A stretch of 64,000 nucleotides of DNA from Pseudomonadota bacterium (lineage in GTDB: Bacteria > Pseudomonadota > Alphaproteobacteria > Reyranellales > Reyranellaceae): NCBI GenBank assembly GCA_018242505.1, contig JAFEBU010000027.1:62001-126000 (forward strand), in the 5' to 3' direction. This document shows positions 9,139 through 18,856 of the stretch, in pieces. The notes beneath the pieces were generated by a model, which worked only from the letters and a program-made list of their open reading frames with translations, ran no database searches and was not told the origin of the DNA. Numbering within the stretch: the stretch's first letter is position 1; the number at the start of each line of letters is the position of its first letter. A program made the translations under genes and the position numbers.

Positions 9139-10110
9139 TCAGTAGCGATCGAATGCGCGCTTCGGACCTGGCCTCGCACCCTCGGCAACGGAGGGCTTTA
9201 CGATACCGTTGGCGGCGACGGTATCGGGTGCATAAGGGCCGGTCACGCCGCGTGGCTTGTCGCCTTTCACCGTTACGCGCTCCATGGTGCGGCGGGCGGG
9301 GTAGTAGTCATGTGCGGCATAGTGCAGGACGGAGCGGTTGTCCCACATCACCACCGTGTTGGGTTCCCACTTCACCCTGAGCTGATACTCGGGAATCGTG
9401 GCCTGCCGGTAGAGGAAGGCGAGCAGCGCGTCGCTCTCGTCGGGCTTGAGATCCTTGATGCGCACGCAGAACTGCTGGTTCACATAAAGGATGCGCCGTC
9501 CGGACACGGGATGAACGCGCACCACCGGATGCCAGGGATTGGGGAATTCGTCCTCGAGCTTGCGCAGCTTGGCGCGATCGCTGTGGCCGAACAGCGGCCG
9601 CCACGGCTTGAAGTCGTGCAGTGCCTCCAGGCCGTAGATGTGCTCCTTCATGCGCTCCGACAGGCCGCGATAGGCTGCGCTCATGCTGGAGAAAAGCGTA
9701 TCGCCTCCAACCTCGGGCACGACCTTGGCGCGCAGGATGGTGCCAAGCGGTGGTGCGTCGCGGAAGGTCTCGTCGGCATGCCAGATGTCGGTCAGCGCCG
9801 GCGGGTTGTCGGCCGAGTAGTCGAGGATGATGACCTCGGGCTTGTTCTCGAGATTGGGGGAAAAGGGATGGATCGAGAGCTCGCCGAACAGCGCGCCGAA
9901 CGTCATCTGCTGATCGACGGTGATGTTCTGGCCGCGCATCACGATCACCTCGTACTGTACAAGGGCGTCATGAACGACCTTGAACTGGCCGGGCGAAAGG
10001 GCGTGGCGCAGGTCGATGCCTTCGATCTCCGCACCGATGAAGCCGTTGATTGGACGAATGCGGATGTCCGTATCCGTCCTGGTGTGAGCCGCCGCCGACC
10101 GCGCCGCCAT
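9139..10110 (-). CDS. TauD/TfdA family 2-oxoglutarate-dependent dioxygenase
   Basis: A 323-residue Fe(II)/2-oxoglutarate dioxygenase. IWHADETF carries the His and Asp of the HxD iron motif. The distal His is in LHYAAHDYYPARRTMERV, which also holds the Arg that binds 2-oxoglutarate. I chose the ATG at 10110 because GGAGGGAAC lies just upstream; the open frame runs further but without a ribosome site. Relatives hydroxylate taurine, alkyl sulfates, phenoxyacetates or similar acids, releasing succinate and CO2. The divergent alpha-hydroxy-acid oxidase starts 124 bases away, so the intergenic region probably holds two promoters. The true substrate is not predictable. Confidence 0.9.
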   Translation of the reverse strand: MAARSAAAHTRTDTDIRIRPINGFIGAEIEGIDLRHALSPGQFKVVHDALVQYEVIVMRGQNITVDQQMTFGALFGELSIHPFSPNLENKPEVIILDYSADNPPALTDIWHADETFRDAPPLGTILRAKVVPEVGGDTLFSSMSAAYRGLSERMKEHIYGLEALHDFKPWRPLFGHSDRAKLRKLEDEFPNPWHPVVRVHPVSGRRILYVNQQFCVRIKDLKPDESDALLAFLYRQATIPEYQLRVKWEPNTVVMWDNRSVLHYAAHDYYPARRTMERVTVKGDKPRGVTGPYAPDTVAANGIVKPSVAEGARPGPKRAFDRY

Positions 10111-10234
10111 GGTGTTCCCTCCGGATCGTTGGCGAATCCTAGCGCCATCGGTCGCCGTGCGGAACACGCTATCGTGTTTGACGCCAACCGGCGAACGCGC
10201 AAGAACGGCCGCTCCTTTGCGCATCGGGGGAACC

Positions 10235-11329
10235 ATGGCCAGCGGCCTTGAAGCTCAGTTCGTCACACTGCATGAGATCGTCAAAGCGGCCAAGATTCAG
10301 CTCAACCCCAATATCTGGGACTATCTGATCGGGGGCACCGAGACCGAGACGACGCTGCGCCGCAACCGCATGGCGCTCGACTCGATCGCCTTCAAGCCGC
10401 GTGTCCTGCGCAACGTTTCCGCGATTGATCCGTCATCGGAGATCCTGGGCAAGAAGCTGCGCATCCCCGTGTTGCTGGCCCCGGTGGGATCGCTCGAGTC
10501 GTTCGAGGCGGGCGGCGGCATCACCGTCGCCAAAGGGGCCGGCGCGGCAGGTGTCGGCATGCTGATCAGCTCGGTGACGACGCTCAAGCTCGAAGACATC
10601 GTCAAGGGCGGCAGCGGCCCCAAGATCTATCAACTCTACGTGCGCGGCGACGATGCCTGGGTGGCTGACCGGGTGAGACAGGCCATGGGCGCCGGCTACG
10701 ACGCCTTCTGCATCACCGTCGACACCAACGTCTATTCCCGGCGCGAGCGCGACATTGCCAAGCGCTTCGTGAAGTCGTGGCGGACGGCGGCGACCGGGCA
10801 GGACCATCAGGCCGCCTTCGCCTGGGACAATTTCAAGCGCGTGAAGGAGAAGTTCCCGGACGTGAAGTTCGTGCTGAAGGGCATCGGCACTGCCGAGGAT
10901 GCGGAGATCGCACTCCAGCACGGCGTATGGGGTGTCTACTGCTCGAACCACGGCGGCCGCCAGCTCGATCATGGGCGCGGCTCGGCCGAGGTCCTGCCGG
11001 AGATCGTCGAAGCCGTGAAGGGCCGCGCCAAGGTGATCGTCGATGGCAGCTTCAGTCGCGGCAGCGACATCGTGAAGGCCATCTGCATGGGCGCCGACTG
11101 GGTGGGCCTCGGCCGCCTCTATTGCTATGGCCTGGCCGCCGCCGGCGCCGGCGGCATCGAGCGCATGGTCGAGCTTCTGGAGGAAGAGATGAGGGAGGTG
11201 ATGGGCCTTCTCGGCGTGACCAGTCTCAAGCAGCTCGACAAGAGCTATATCAGCGCCAGTCGCCCTACCAACCTGCCTCACGTCCACAGCGCGTTTCCGC
11301 TGCTGAACCTGGAAGACCGGGGATACTGA
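10235..11329 (+). CDS. FMN-dependent alpha-hydroxy-acid oxidase/dehydrogenase
   Basis: A 364-residue member of the lactate/glycolate/mandelate oxidase TIM-barrel family, oxidising L-2-hydroxy acids to 2-keto acids with FMN. The N-terminal KPRVLRNVSAIDPSSEI, the PVLLAPVGS strand, YQLYVRGD and the SNHGGRQLDHGRGS motif, which carries the catalytic base His and substrate Arg, are all present, followed by VDGSFSRGSDIVKA and GADWVGLGR for FMN phosphate binding. I chose the start at 10235 because CGGGGGAACC precedes it and family N-termini align there; the frame is open upstream but has no RBS. Next to the divergent TauD-type dioxygenase. Confidence 0.92.
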   Translation: MASGLEAQFVTLHEIVKAAKIQLNPNIWDYLIGGTETETTLRRNRMALDSIAFKPRVLRNVSAIDPSSEILGKKLRIPVLLAPVGSLESFEAGGGITVAKGAGAAGVGMLISSVTTLKLEDIVKGGSGPKIYQLYVRGDDAWVADRVRQAMGAGYDAFCITVDTNVYSRRERDIAKRFVKSWRTAATGQDHQAAFAWDNFKRVKEKFPDVKFVLKGIGTAEDAEIALQHGVWGVYCSNHGGRQLDHGRGSAEVLPEIVEAVKGRAKVIVDGSFSRGSDIVKAICMGADWVGLGRLYCYGLAAAGAGGIERMVELLEEEMREVMGLLGVTSLKQLDKSYISASRPTNLPHVHSAFPLLNLEDRGY

Positions 11330-11353
11330 CCCACGGGCCCTGCAATAACCCTA

Positions 11354-11445
11354 TTTTCTCACGGTTTCTCACTTTTTCTCACCGGGTGAGAAGCCTCCGA
11401 TGCCCATGGCATCGGCATTTCAGGTCATTTTCTCATTTTCTCACC
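11354..11445. repeat. Phased TTCTCAC repeats and hairpin between convergent genes
   Basis: Between two convergent stop codons, TTCTCAC occurs at 11356, 11366 and 11376, exactly 10 bases apart. The inverted copy GTGAGAA sits at 11386, still in the 10-base register. TTCTCA at 11430 and TTCTCAC at 11438 follow. Between the two groups is a perfect 8-bp hairpin with a 3-base loop (CCGATGCC at 11397-11404, GGCATCGG at 11408-11415), followed by CATTTC. The hairpin could be a bidirectional terminator. The helically phased heptamers look more like a binding array, which is inference. Confidence 0.7.
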
Positions 11446-11451
11446 ACACCC

Positions 11452-12204
11452 CTAGCCGCGGCCGATGAACGGCATCTTGGTGGCCATCACGGTCATGAAC
11501 TGCACGTTGGCGTCGAGTGGCAGGCTGTCCATATAGACGATCGCCTGCGCCACGGCGTCGACATCCATGCGCGGCTCGACCATGGTGGTGCCGTTGGGTT
11601 GGGGTACGCCCTTGGTCATGCGCTCGGTCATGGGCGTGGCGGCGTTGCCGATGTCGATCTGGCCGCAGGCGATGTCGTAGGCGCGGCCGTCGAGCGAGGT
11701 CGACTTGGTGAGGCCGGTGATCGCATGCTTGGTCGAGGTATAGGCGACCGAGAAAGGCCGCGGCGCATGGGCAGAGATCGAGCCGTTGTTGATGATGCGG
11801 CCACCGCGCGGCTTCTGGTCCTTCATGATCTTCATCGCTTCCTGTGTGCACAGGAACGGTCCGGTGAGGTTGGCCGCCACCACGCCGAGCCAGGTCTCGT
11901 AGGGCAGCTCCTCCAACGGCACGGGCGGCGCGCCGCCGCCGGCATTGTTGAAAAGGAGATCGAGCCGGCCCCAGGTCGACTTGACCTTGCCGAACAGCGC
12001 GACGATCTCGTCGCGTTTGGTGACGTCGGTCGGCACGGCCAGGGCATTGGATGCATTCCCACCGGCCATCTTCGCGGTTTCCTCCAGCGCGTCCTTGCGG
12101 CGGCCGGCCAGCGCTACCTTGTAGCCGTTCTTCAGCAGGGCCAGCGCCGAAGCGCGGCCGACGCCGCTGCCGGCGCCGGTGACGATTGCGATCTTTCCGC
12201 TCAT
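11452..12204 (-). CDS. SDR family oxidoreductase
   Basis: A 250-residue classical short-chain dehydrogenase. [18 protein letters not shown] holds the TGxxxGxG cofactor motif at residues 9-16. NNAGGGAP lies at about 85, the catalytic Ser in [10 protein letters not shown] and YTSTKHA gives Tyr/Lys at about 155-159. The ATG at 12204 is preceded by GAGGAGGAACC, an excellent RBS. The C-terminus ([10 protein letters not shown]) lacks the usual DGG loop, so it belongs to a divergent subgroup. It faces the alpha-hydroxy-acid oxidase tail-to-tail and is divergent from the PhoD phosphatase, whose start lies 85 bases away. Substrate unknown. Confidence 0.88.
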   Translation of the reverse strand: MSGKIAIVTGAGSGVGRASALALLKNGYKVALAGRRKDALEETAKMAGGNASNALAVPTDVTKRDEIVALFGKVKSTWGRLDLLFNNAGGGAPPVPLEELPYETWLGVVAANLTGPFLCTQEAMKIMKDQKPRGGRIINNGSISAHAPRPFSVAYTSTKHAITGLTKSTSLDGRAYDIACGQIDIGNAATPMTERMTKGVPQPNGTTMVEPRMDVDAVAQAIVYMDSLPLDANVQFMTVMATKMPFIGRG

Positions 12205-12289
12205 AGGTCGGTTCCTCCTCGAAGAGAGGACCCTAGCAGACCGGGGCGCTGCCATTGAAGTGTCGCATGTAACGCGTAACAGTTGCGGC

Positions 12290-13807
12290 ATGCACCGCCG
12301 TTCCTTTGTCGCCGGGCTCGGCACCCTGTGGCTTCCATCGCTGGCACGGGCCGAGGCTCCGCTGGCCGAAAATCCCTTTGGCCTGGGGGTCGCGTCGGGC
12401 CATCCCTCGCCCGGTTCGGTGGTGTTGTGGACGCGGTTGCTGGCGGCCGAGCCGACCCAGCCGCTCGATGGCACGTTTACCGTCGATTGGACGATCGCGG
12501 AGGACGAGCGTTTGCAGCGCGTGGTGCGCCGAGGGCAGGCGACGGCCGAACCCCACTGGGCGCACTCCATTCACGTCGATGTAAACGGACTCAAGGCCAG
12601 TCGGCCCTATTGGTACCGCTTCGCGGTGAACGGCCGCGAAAGCCCGATCGGCCGCACCCGCACGACACCCGCCTCGAACGAAAGCGTTCCGCTCCTGCGG
12701 TTCGCCTTCGCGTCCTGCCAGCAGTACGAGCAGGGCTACTACGCCGCGCTGCGCCACATGGCGGATGACGAGCTGAACGCCGTCCTGTTCCTGGGCGACT
12801 ACATCTACGAGACCTCGTGGGGCCGCAATCACGTGCGCCATCATAACAGCGGCCGCCCGACGCTGTTGTTCGAGTACCGCAACCGGTACGCGCTCTACAA
12901 ATCCGATCCTGACCTGCAGGCGGCGCACGCCGCCCATCCCTGGATCGTCACGTGGGACGACCATGAGGTGGCGAACGACTACGCCAACGACCTTTCGCCA
13001 ACAGACCTCGATCCGAAGCAGTTCCTCGCCATCCGCGCCGCGGCATACCAAGCCTACTGGGAGCACATGCCGCTTCCCAATGCGATGCAGCCCAGGGGCG
13101 CGTCGCTCAAGCTCTACGACCGCTATCGCTTCGGCAATCTGGCCGAGCTTTTCGTCATCGACGATCGCCAGTATCGGGCGCACAACGCCTGCCATGCCGA
13201 ACTCACGCGCGACCGGATGCTAATCGATTGCGCCGAGCGTCTGGATCCGGCGCGCACCATGCTGGGTGCCGAACAGGAGGCGTGGTTCGCCGATGGCCTG
13301 AAGCGCGCCTCGGCTCGCTGGAACCTGATCGCCCAGCAGACGCTGATGGCGGAGGCAGCCCGGCTCACCAAGAACGACAAGCGTGCCTTCTGGGGCGATG
13401 GTTGGGACGGCTACCCGGCGGCGCGGCGCAAACTGCTGGATGCGGTTGCGGCGTCGCCGGTGAAGGACACAGTGGTCATGAGCGGCGACGTTCATTCCTT
13501 CTGGGCGACCGATCTCAAACAGGATTTCTCGACGTCGACCTCGCGTACGCTCGCGACCGAGTTCGTCGGCGGCTCGATCACGTCGCAAGGCTTCTCGAAC
13601 GAGCGCATTCAACTGCTGCGGCGTAACAACCCTCATCTGCGCTACGGTCTGGGGGATGCCCACGGCTACGGCCATATCGCACTCCAGGCGAAGACCGCGA
13701 CCGTTTCCTTTCGGACCGTCGACGACGTGCGCAATCCCAAGTCCGGCATTGCCACGGCGTCGCGCTTTGTCGTCGAGGCCGGAGAGCCCGGCGTCAAGCG
13801 CGCCTAG
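12290..13807 (+). CDS. phoD: PhoD-type alkaline phosphatase, Tat-exported
   Basis: A 505-residue PhoD-family phosphodiesterase/phosphomonoesterase. The start at 12290 gives [21 protein letters not shown], a short twin-arginine signal with an AxA cleavage site. The PhoD N-terminal Fn3-like domain follows ([23 protein letters not shown]). The metallophosphatase domain shows [29 protein letters not shown] and [14 protein letters not shown], the residues that bind Ca2+/Fe3+ in B. subtilis PhoD. It would release phosphate from phosphodiesters in the periplasm. No Pho box was identified. It ends 45 bases before a convergent MFS gene. Confidence 0.93.
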   Translation: MHRRSFVAGLGTLWLPSLARAEAPLAENPFGLGVASGHPSPGSVVLWTRLLAAEPTQPLDGTFTVDWTIAEDERLQRVVRRGQATAEPHWAHSIHVDVNGLKASRPYWYRFAVNGRESPIGRTRTTPASNESVPLLRFAFASCQQYEQGYYAALRHMADDELNAVLFLGDYIYETSWGRNHVRHHNSGRPTLLFEYRNRYALYKSDPDLQAAHAAHPWIVTWDDHEVANDYANDLSPTDLDPKQFLAIRAAAYQAYWEHMPLPNAMQPRGASLKLYDRYRFGNLAELFVIDDRQYRAHNACHAELTRDRMLIDCAERLDPARTMLGAEQEAWFADGLKRASARWNLIAQQTLMAEAARLTKNDKRAFWGDGWDGYPAARRKLLDAVAASPVKDTVVMSGDVHSFWATDLKQDFSTSTSRTLATEFVGGSITSQGFSNERIQLLRRNNPHLRYGLGDAHGYGHIALQAKTATVSFRTVDDVRNPKSGIATASRFVVEAGEPGVKRA

Positions 13808-13852
13808 GCCGGCGGCTCGACGCCCTTCGGGCAGGATCGGCTTGCGAAGGCG

Positions 13853-15202
13853 TCAGGCCTGCCGCATTGCCGGTACCTGGTCTTTTACCGAGTCCGCGGC
13901 AAGGTCGCTCTCGTTGGTCTCTGGTCCCCACCAGACGGAAAGGGCCGTGATCAGCGACAGGAAGATCACGTAGCAGGCAACGCCCCATGGCGCGCCTGCC
14001 ATGTAACCCACCAGCAACGCGGCGATGAAGGGCGAGGGCCCGCCCGCCAGGATCGAGCCCAGCTCTCGGGCGAAGGCAAAGCCCGAATAGCGCAGGCGCG
14101 GACCGAACAGCTCGGCGAAGTAGGCTGCCTGCGGCCCGAACATCGCGCCGCCGCCGATGCCCATCACCAGGATGAAGGCGAGCGAGATCAGCATCGGATC
14201 GAGTGTGTTCGTGAGCAGGAAGAACGGGAAGGCGAAGGCGGCGGAGAACAGGGCACCGCCCATATAGACCGGTCGCCGTCCGATCTTGTCCGAAAGCCAG
14301 GAGAAGAACAGGATGCCGAATATCTCGGCGAAGTTGCCCAGCATCACGCCGGTGATGGCGACTTCCTTCGGCATGTGCAGCGTGTTGATCACATAGCCCA
14401 GGCCGAACACAGGGAAGAGATAGCCCAGCCCGTTCTCGGCGAGCCGCGCGCCGATCACGACCAGGAAGTTGCGCGGATGGCGCCTGACGGCTTCGATCGC
14501 CGGAGCCTTGAGCGGCGGCCGCTTGGCGCCGACTTCGCTGAAGATCGGCGTTTCGGACACCTTGGAGCGAATATAGACACCGAGGCCGAGCAGAAGCAGA
14601 GAGATCAGGAACGGGATGCGCCAGCCCCAGGACAACAGGTCGTCCTTCGACATCATGGTCACGAGGTAGAAGACGCCGGCGGCGAGAAGATTGCCGATCG
14701 TCACGCCCATGGGAGCGAAGCTCCCGTAGAGACCACGCTTGCCGGGCGGGGCGAACTCGACGGCGAGGATCACCGCGCCGCCATACTCGGCGCCGGCGCC
14801 GAACCCCTGCAGCAGACGCATCAGGAGCAGCAAGATCGGCGCCCAGATGCCGATCGAGGCATAGGTCGGCAGGCAGCCGATCAGGAAGGTGCCACCGCCC
14901 ACCAGCAGGATGGTCGCCACCAGCATCGGCTTGCGGCCGATGCGATCGCCGAAATGGCCGAAGAAGAGGCCGCCAAAGGGGCGGGCAATGAAGCCCACCG
15001 CGAAGGTCGCGTAGGCCGCAAGCGTGCCGATGGAGGCGTCGTACTTGGGGAAGAACAGCTCGCCGAACACCAGGGCCGACGCCGTGCCGTAGATGAAAAA
15101 GTCATACCACTCCAACGCCGATCCGACGGCTGCCGCCATCAGGACGTGACGCAGTTTGGACGAGGAAACATTGTTGCTCGCAGTGGCCGCCGCTTCAGCC
15201 AT
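13853..15202 (-). CDS. MFS transporter, metabolite:H+ symporter (MHS) type
   Basis: A 449-residue major facilitator with about 12 hydrophobic segments. The N-terminal SALEWYDFFIYGTASALVF is diagnostic of the MHS subfamily (ProP, KgtP, shikimate and citrate transporters), and the loop after helix 2 has FGHFGDRIGRKPML, the DRxGRK signature; a second copy SDKIGRRPVYMGG opens the C-terminal half. It imports an organic acid or compatible solute with protons across the inner membrane; the substrate is not predictable. It is divergent from the short ORF and the D-2-hydroxyacid dehydrogenase region, which hints at, but does not prove, import of an organic acid. Confidence 0.92.
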   Translation of the reverse strand: MAEAAATASNNVSSSKLRHVLMAAAVGSALEWYDFFIYGTASALVFGELFFPKYDASIGTLAAYATFAVGFIARPFGGLFFGHFGDRIGRKPMLVATILLVGGGTFLIGCLPTYASIGIWAPILLLLMRLLQGFGAGAEYGGAVILAVEFAPPGKRGLYGSFAPMGVTIGNLLAAGVFYLVTMMSKDDLLSWGWRIPFLISLLLLGLGVYIRSKVSETPIFSEVGAKRPPLKAPAIEAVRRHPRNFLVVIGARLAENGLGYLFPVFGLGYVINTLHMPKEVAITGVMLGNFAEIFGILFFSWLSDKIGRRPVYMGGALFSAAFAFPFFLLTNTLDPMLISLAFILVMGIGGGAMFGPQAAYFAELFGPRLRYSGFAFARELGSILAGGPSPFIAALLVGYMAGAPWGVACYVIFLSLITALSVWWGPETNESDLAADSVKDQVPAMRQA

Positions 15203-15312
15203 TCTTCACTCCCTCAAATTCTTGTTACTTTTCATGTTAGCGTTATCATCAAAGGCCGGTCAATGGCCACGGCGAGTTGAAAAGGGCTGCAGACGCCTTA
15301 CGTCGTCAGGGT

Positions 15313-15492
15313 ATGCGGCCTTTGAAAGACCTGATCGCCGTCCACATCGCCGACGACGATGTGGGCGATTACCTCGTCCGCGAGGCGGGCTGGTATGCGG
15401 TCGACGACAGCGACAAACCTGTCCTCGGTCCGTTCGCCAGCCTCGCCGAATGCGAGCGCGCGATCCGCGAGCGGCTCGGTCCGTTGCGCTAG
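15313..15492 (+). CDS. Small hypothetical protein
   Basis: A 59-residue acidic protein (MRPLKDLIAVHIADDDVG onwards, ending ERAIRERLGPLR) with no family I recognise. The frame is open from a TTG at 15277, giving 71 residues; I prefer the ATG at 15313. The Shine-Dalgarno is weak in either case. Its stop overlaps by 4 bases the stop of the convergent D-2-hydroxyacid dehydrogenase, a compact junction that supports a real gene. The pattern of a GPFASLAECERAI stretch resembles small conserved proteins with an alpha-beta fold, but no function can be assigned. Confidence 0.5.
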   Translation: MRPLKDLIAVHIADDDVGDYLVREAGWYAVDDSDKPVLGPFASLAECERAIRERLGPLR

Positions 15493-16520
15493 TTCCCCGG
15501 GCCGCGCTCCATCGAGAAGGGCTGCCAGCGCTCGAGCTTGGACTTCTCCAGGACTGCGGGATTGACGCAGGCGCGCGGCCACTTGCCGGAGAGCACCAGC
15601 GAGAGCTCGGCGCCGACCCTGCGCTTGCGAGCCCTGTCGAAACGGTCCGAAGCCGAGGCGACATGCGCGGTCAGGATCACGTTGTCCATGCCCAGCAGCG
15701 GATTGTTGTGGCCGACCGGCTCGGTCTCCAGCACGTCGAGGCCGGCGCCGGCGATCCAGCCTTCCTGCAAGGCCTTGATCATCGCCGGCTCGTCGACCGT
15801 CGAGCCGCGGCCGGTGTTCACGAACAGCGAGGTCTTCTTCATCTTGCGGAAGTGCTGTTCCTTCATCAGGTGGTAGGCGTCCTTGGTGCCCGGCGCGTGC
15901 ATGGAGACGATATCCGAGCACTGCAGAAGCTCGTCGAGCCCGACCGGCTGCACGCCGTGCTCGGACATCACCAGTTCCTCGATGTAGGGATCGTAGGCCA
16001 GCATCTGGAAGCCGAACGGTGCGGCGCGCTTGGCGACGGCGCGGGCGACATGACCGAAGGAGATGAAGCCCAGCGTCTGGCCCATCAGGCGCGGGAACTG
16101 GTAGAGCATCGGCCGCGCCTTGGCCCATTCGCCGTTGCGCACCATGCGGTCCTGCACCACCAGGCGCCGCCAAGTGGCGAGGATCAGCGTCATGGCATGG
16201 TCGGCTACCTCTTCGATGAAAGTATCGGGACAGTTGGTGACCGGGATGCCGAGCTTGGTGGCTGCATCGACATCCACCGAATCGACGCCGACGCTGCCCA
16301 GTGACACGACCTTCAATTTCTTGCCGGCCTCGATCACCTTGGCGGTGATGCGCGGCCGACCCTTGCCGTAGATCGCGTCGGCGTCGGCCGCAGCCCTGGC
16401 GAGCTCGTCGTCGCCGCCTGAAATCTCGACGATCTCCGCGTCCAGCGCCGACAGCGTTTCCATCTCCAGCGAATGGTCGGTGCCACCCGGGCCGGTCGTC
16501 ACGATCTTGAATTTCGCCAC
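15489..16520 (-). CDS. D-isomer-specific 2-hydroxyacid dehydrogenase
   Basis: A 343-residue NAD-dependent dehydrogenase interconverting D-2-hydroxy acids and 2-keto acids. VSLGSVGVDSVDVDAATKLG is the conserved N-terminal catalytic-domain helix, LGFISFGHVARAVAKRA is the Rossmann NAD-binding loop, VNTGRGSTVDE holds the catalytic Arg-region turn, LDVLETEP the Glu, and LTAHVAS the catalytic His. The start is GTG at 16520, which has GGAGGAGAC upstream; the frame extends to 16550 without a ribosome site. Family length is usual. Convergent with the small ORF on its left, divergent from the sulfatase on its right. Confidence 0.92.
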   Translation of the reverse strand: MAKFKIVTTGPGGTDHSLEMETLSALDAEIVEISGGDDELARAAADADAIYGKGRPRITAKVIEAGKKLKVVSLGSVGVDSVDVDAATKLGIPVTNCPDTFIEEVADHAMTLILATWRRLVVQDRMVRNGEWAKARPMLYQFPRLMGQTLGFISFGHVARAVAKRAAPFGFQMLAYDPYIEELVMSEHGVQPVGLDELLQCSDIVSMHAPGTKDAYHLMKEQHFRKMKKTSLFVNTGRGSTVDEPAMIKALQEGWIAGAGLDVLETEPVGHNNPLLGMDNVILTAHVASASDRFDRARKRRVGAELSLVLSGKWPRACVNPAVLEKSKLERWQPFSMERGPGN

Positions 16521-16590
16521 GGTTAGTCTCCTCCGATGATTTGGCCGCACTCTAGCGTATTATCGCCGGCCTCCAACCGCGGGGAATTGC

Positions 16591-18135
16591 ATGCCAGCCT
16601 TCAGGCCAGCCGTCAGGAACGTGTTGTTGATCGTGGTCGACCAGTGGCGAGGCGCAATGCTGCCCAAGCTCGGCGCCGACTATCTCAGGCTGCCCAATAT
16701 CGATCGCCTCAGTGCCGAGGGCGTGACATTCCGCAATCATTTCACGCAGTCGGTGCCCTGCGGGCCGGCGCGCGCGAGCCTGCTGACCGGCATGTATGTG
16801 ATGAACCATCGCGCAGTGCAGAATACGATCCCGCTCGATTCGCGCTTCACGAACCTGGCGCATGAGCTGCGCCGCGGCGGCTACGATCCGGCGCTGGTTG
16901 GCTACACGACGACGACGCCTGATCCACGGCGGACCGCGCCCAATGATCCCCGGTTCTTCGTGCTGGGCGACATCATGGACGGCTTCCATGCGGTTGGCTC
17001 GTTCGAGAACCGCGACGCCTATTTCGGCTGGGTGGCGAACCAGGGCTTCGAGCTGCCCAAGCGCCGCGACGACATCTGGCTGCCGCAGGGCGGGCCGGGC
17101 GCCGGCGCCACCACGCGGCCGGCCGTGATCCCCAGGGAACTGTCGGATACGGCCTGGTTCACGGAGCGCGGGCTTGCCTACCTGAAGGGTCACGGCGACA
17201 AGCCGTGGTTCCTGCATCTCGGCTACTATCGGCCGCATCCGCCGTTCATTGCGCCCGCTCCCTACAACGCCCTTTATCGGCCCCAGGACATGCCCGACGT
17301 GGTGCGCGCTGCATCGCCCGAAGAGGAAGCCAGGCAGAACGCGCTGCTCGCCTACTACGTGAACAACATCAAGCAGGCGAGCTTCTTCCAGGACGGCCAG
17401 GGGCTCGGTTCGGCGATGACCGAGGCCGAGGTGGCGCAGATGCGCGCCACCTATTGCGGCCTGATGAGCGAGATCGACGATCACCTGGGCCGCGTCTTCG
17501 ACTATCTGAAACAGACCGGACAGTGGGACGACACGCTGATCGTCTTCACTTGCGATCATGGCGAGCAGTTGGGCGACCATCACCTGCTGGGCAAGATCGG
17601 CTATTTCGACGAGTCCTACCGCATTCCGCTGATCATCCGCGATCCGCGTCGCCAAGCGGACGGCACGCGCGGCAGCATCGTCGAGAAGTTCACCGAGACG
17701 ATCGACACCATGCCGACCATCCTCGAATGGCTCGACCTGCCGGTGCCGCGCCAATGCGACGGCCGCTCGTTGCTGTCCTTCTGCGAAGGTGCGGCGCCGG
17801 CCGACTGGCGTACGGAAGTGCACTACGAGTTCGATTTCCGCGACCTCTACTACAGCCAACCCGAAAGTTCGCTCGACGTGCCCATGGACAAGTGCTCGTT
17901 GGCCGTGGTGCAGGACGAGGCCTTCAAGTACGTCCACTTTGCGGCCTTGCCGCCGCTCTTCTTCGATCTCAGGGCCGATCCCCACCAGTTCGTGAATCGG
18001 GCCGGCGATCCGGCCTATGCGGCCCGCATGGGCGACTATGCCGCGCGCATGCTGAACTGGCGGCTGGGCTTCGCCGAGCGCACGCTCACCGGCTATCGCG
18101 CCACGCCCCGGGGCCTGGAGGTGCGCGCCGCCTGA
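16591..18135 (+). CDS. Sulfatase / phosphonate monoester hydrolase-like enzyme
   Basis: A 514-residue alkaline-phosphatase-superfamily sulfatase. The CGPAR sequence at residues 57-61 fits the CxPxR motif, so Cys57 should be converted to formylglycine by a maturase not encoded here. Metal-site segments are VVDQWRGAM near the N-terminus and CDHGEQLGDHHLLGK at about 325-339. The VVDQWR form and the DHGEQLGD motif resemble phosphonate monoester hydrolases and choline-sulfatase-like enzymes more than arylsulfatases. No signal peptide is visible, so it is probably cytoplasmic. It is followed 21 bases later by pcaH, so it may release an aromatic or other ester substrate that feeds ring cleavage (inference). 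Confidence 0.9.
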   Translation: MPAFRPAVRNVLLIVVDQWRGAMLPKLGADYLRLPNIDRLSAEGVTFRNHFTQSVPCGPARASLLTGMYVMNHRAVQNTIPLDSRFTNLAHELRRGGYDPALVGYTTTTPDPRRTAPNDPRFFVLGDIMDGFHAVGSFENRDAYFGWVANQGFELPKRRDDIWLPQGGPGAGATTRPAVIPRELSDTAWFTERGLAYLKGHGDKPWFLHLGYYRPHPPFIAPAPYNALYRPQDMPDVVRAASPEEEARQNALLAYYVNNIKQASFFQDGQGLGSAMTEAEVAQMRATYCGLMSEIDDHLGRVFDYLKQTGQWDDTLIVFTCDHGEQLGDHHLLGKIGYFDESYRIPLIIRDPRRQADGTRGSIVEKFTETIDTMPTILEWLDLPVPRQCDGRSLLSFCEGAAPADWRTEVHYEFDFRDLYYSQPESSLDVPMDKCSLAVVQDEAFKYVHFAALPPLFFDLRADPHQFVNRAGDPAYAARMGDYAARMLNWRLGFAERTLTGYRATPRGLEVRAA

Positions 18136-18156
18136 GCCGGCGCTAAACTCGACAGC

Positions 18157-18852
18157 ATGACCAAGGACCTCTACCGCCGACCGGTCGCCGGGACACATCC
18201 GCCCAATCTCTTCGAGGGCTACAAGTCGACGCCGGCCCGCGCGCCACGTCAGGCGCCGGTGGTGCTGCCGCACACGCTGTCGGAGGTGACCGGCCCGTTG
18301 CTGGTTGCCGAACGGCTCGATGCGCTGGAGAACGACCTCACGCGTCAGCGTATGGGCGAGCCGCTCGGCGAGCGCATCGTGGTGCATGGTCGCGTGCTCG
18401 ACGAGGACGGCAAGCCGGTGCCGCAGGCGCTGGTCGAGATCTGGCAATGCAACGCCGCCGGCCGCTACCACCATCCGGGCGATCAGCACGACGCACCGCT
18501 CGATCCGAATTTTTATGGCGGCGGGCGGGCGCGGGCCGACGCGGACGGGCGCTATCAATTCATCACCATCAAGCCCGGCGCCTATCCGTGGAAGAATCAT
18601 CACAATGCCTGGCGACCCGCGCACATTCACTTCTCACTGTTCGGGCCGGCCTTCGCCACGCGCCTGATCACGCAGATGTACTTCCCCAACGATCCGCTGC
18701 TGGCTTTCGATCCGATCTACAATTCGGTGCCCGAGGGCGCGCGGCATCGCCTGCAGGCGGCGTTCGACATGGACTCGACCCGGCCCGAATGGGCGCTTGC
18801 CTATCGCTTCGACATCGTGTTGCGCGGCCGCAACGCCACGCCCATGGAATGA
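18157..18852 (+). CDS. pcaH: Protocatechuate 3,4-dioxygenase beta subunit
   Basis: A 231-residue intradiol dioxygenase subunit. It is the catalytic, iron-binding chain: the Fe(III) ligands Tyr-Tyr-His-His appear in GRYHHPG, KPGAYPW and RPAHIHFSL. The IWQCNAAGRY segment and the QMYFPNDPLLAFDPI loop are characteristic of PcaH. With PcaG it cleaves protocatechuate to 3-carboxy-cis,cis-muconate in the beta-ketoadipate pathway. pcaG follows 4 bases after the stop. The remaining pca genes (pcaB, pcaC, pcaD, pcaI, pcaJ, pcaQ) are not in this window, so the pathway is split across the genome. Confidence 0.96.
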   Translation: MTKDLYRRPVAGTHPPNLFEGYKSTPARAPRQAPVVLPHTLSEVTGPLLVAERLDALENDLTRQRMGEPLGERIVVHGRVLDEDGKPVPQALVEIWQCNAAGRYHHPGDQHDAPLDPNFYGGGRARADADGRYQFITIKPGAYPWKNHHNAWRPAHIHFSLFGPAFATRLITQMYFPNDPLLAFDPIYNSVPEGARHRLQAAFDMDSTRPEWALAYRFDIVLRGRNATPME

Positions 18853-18856
18853 GTTC

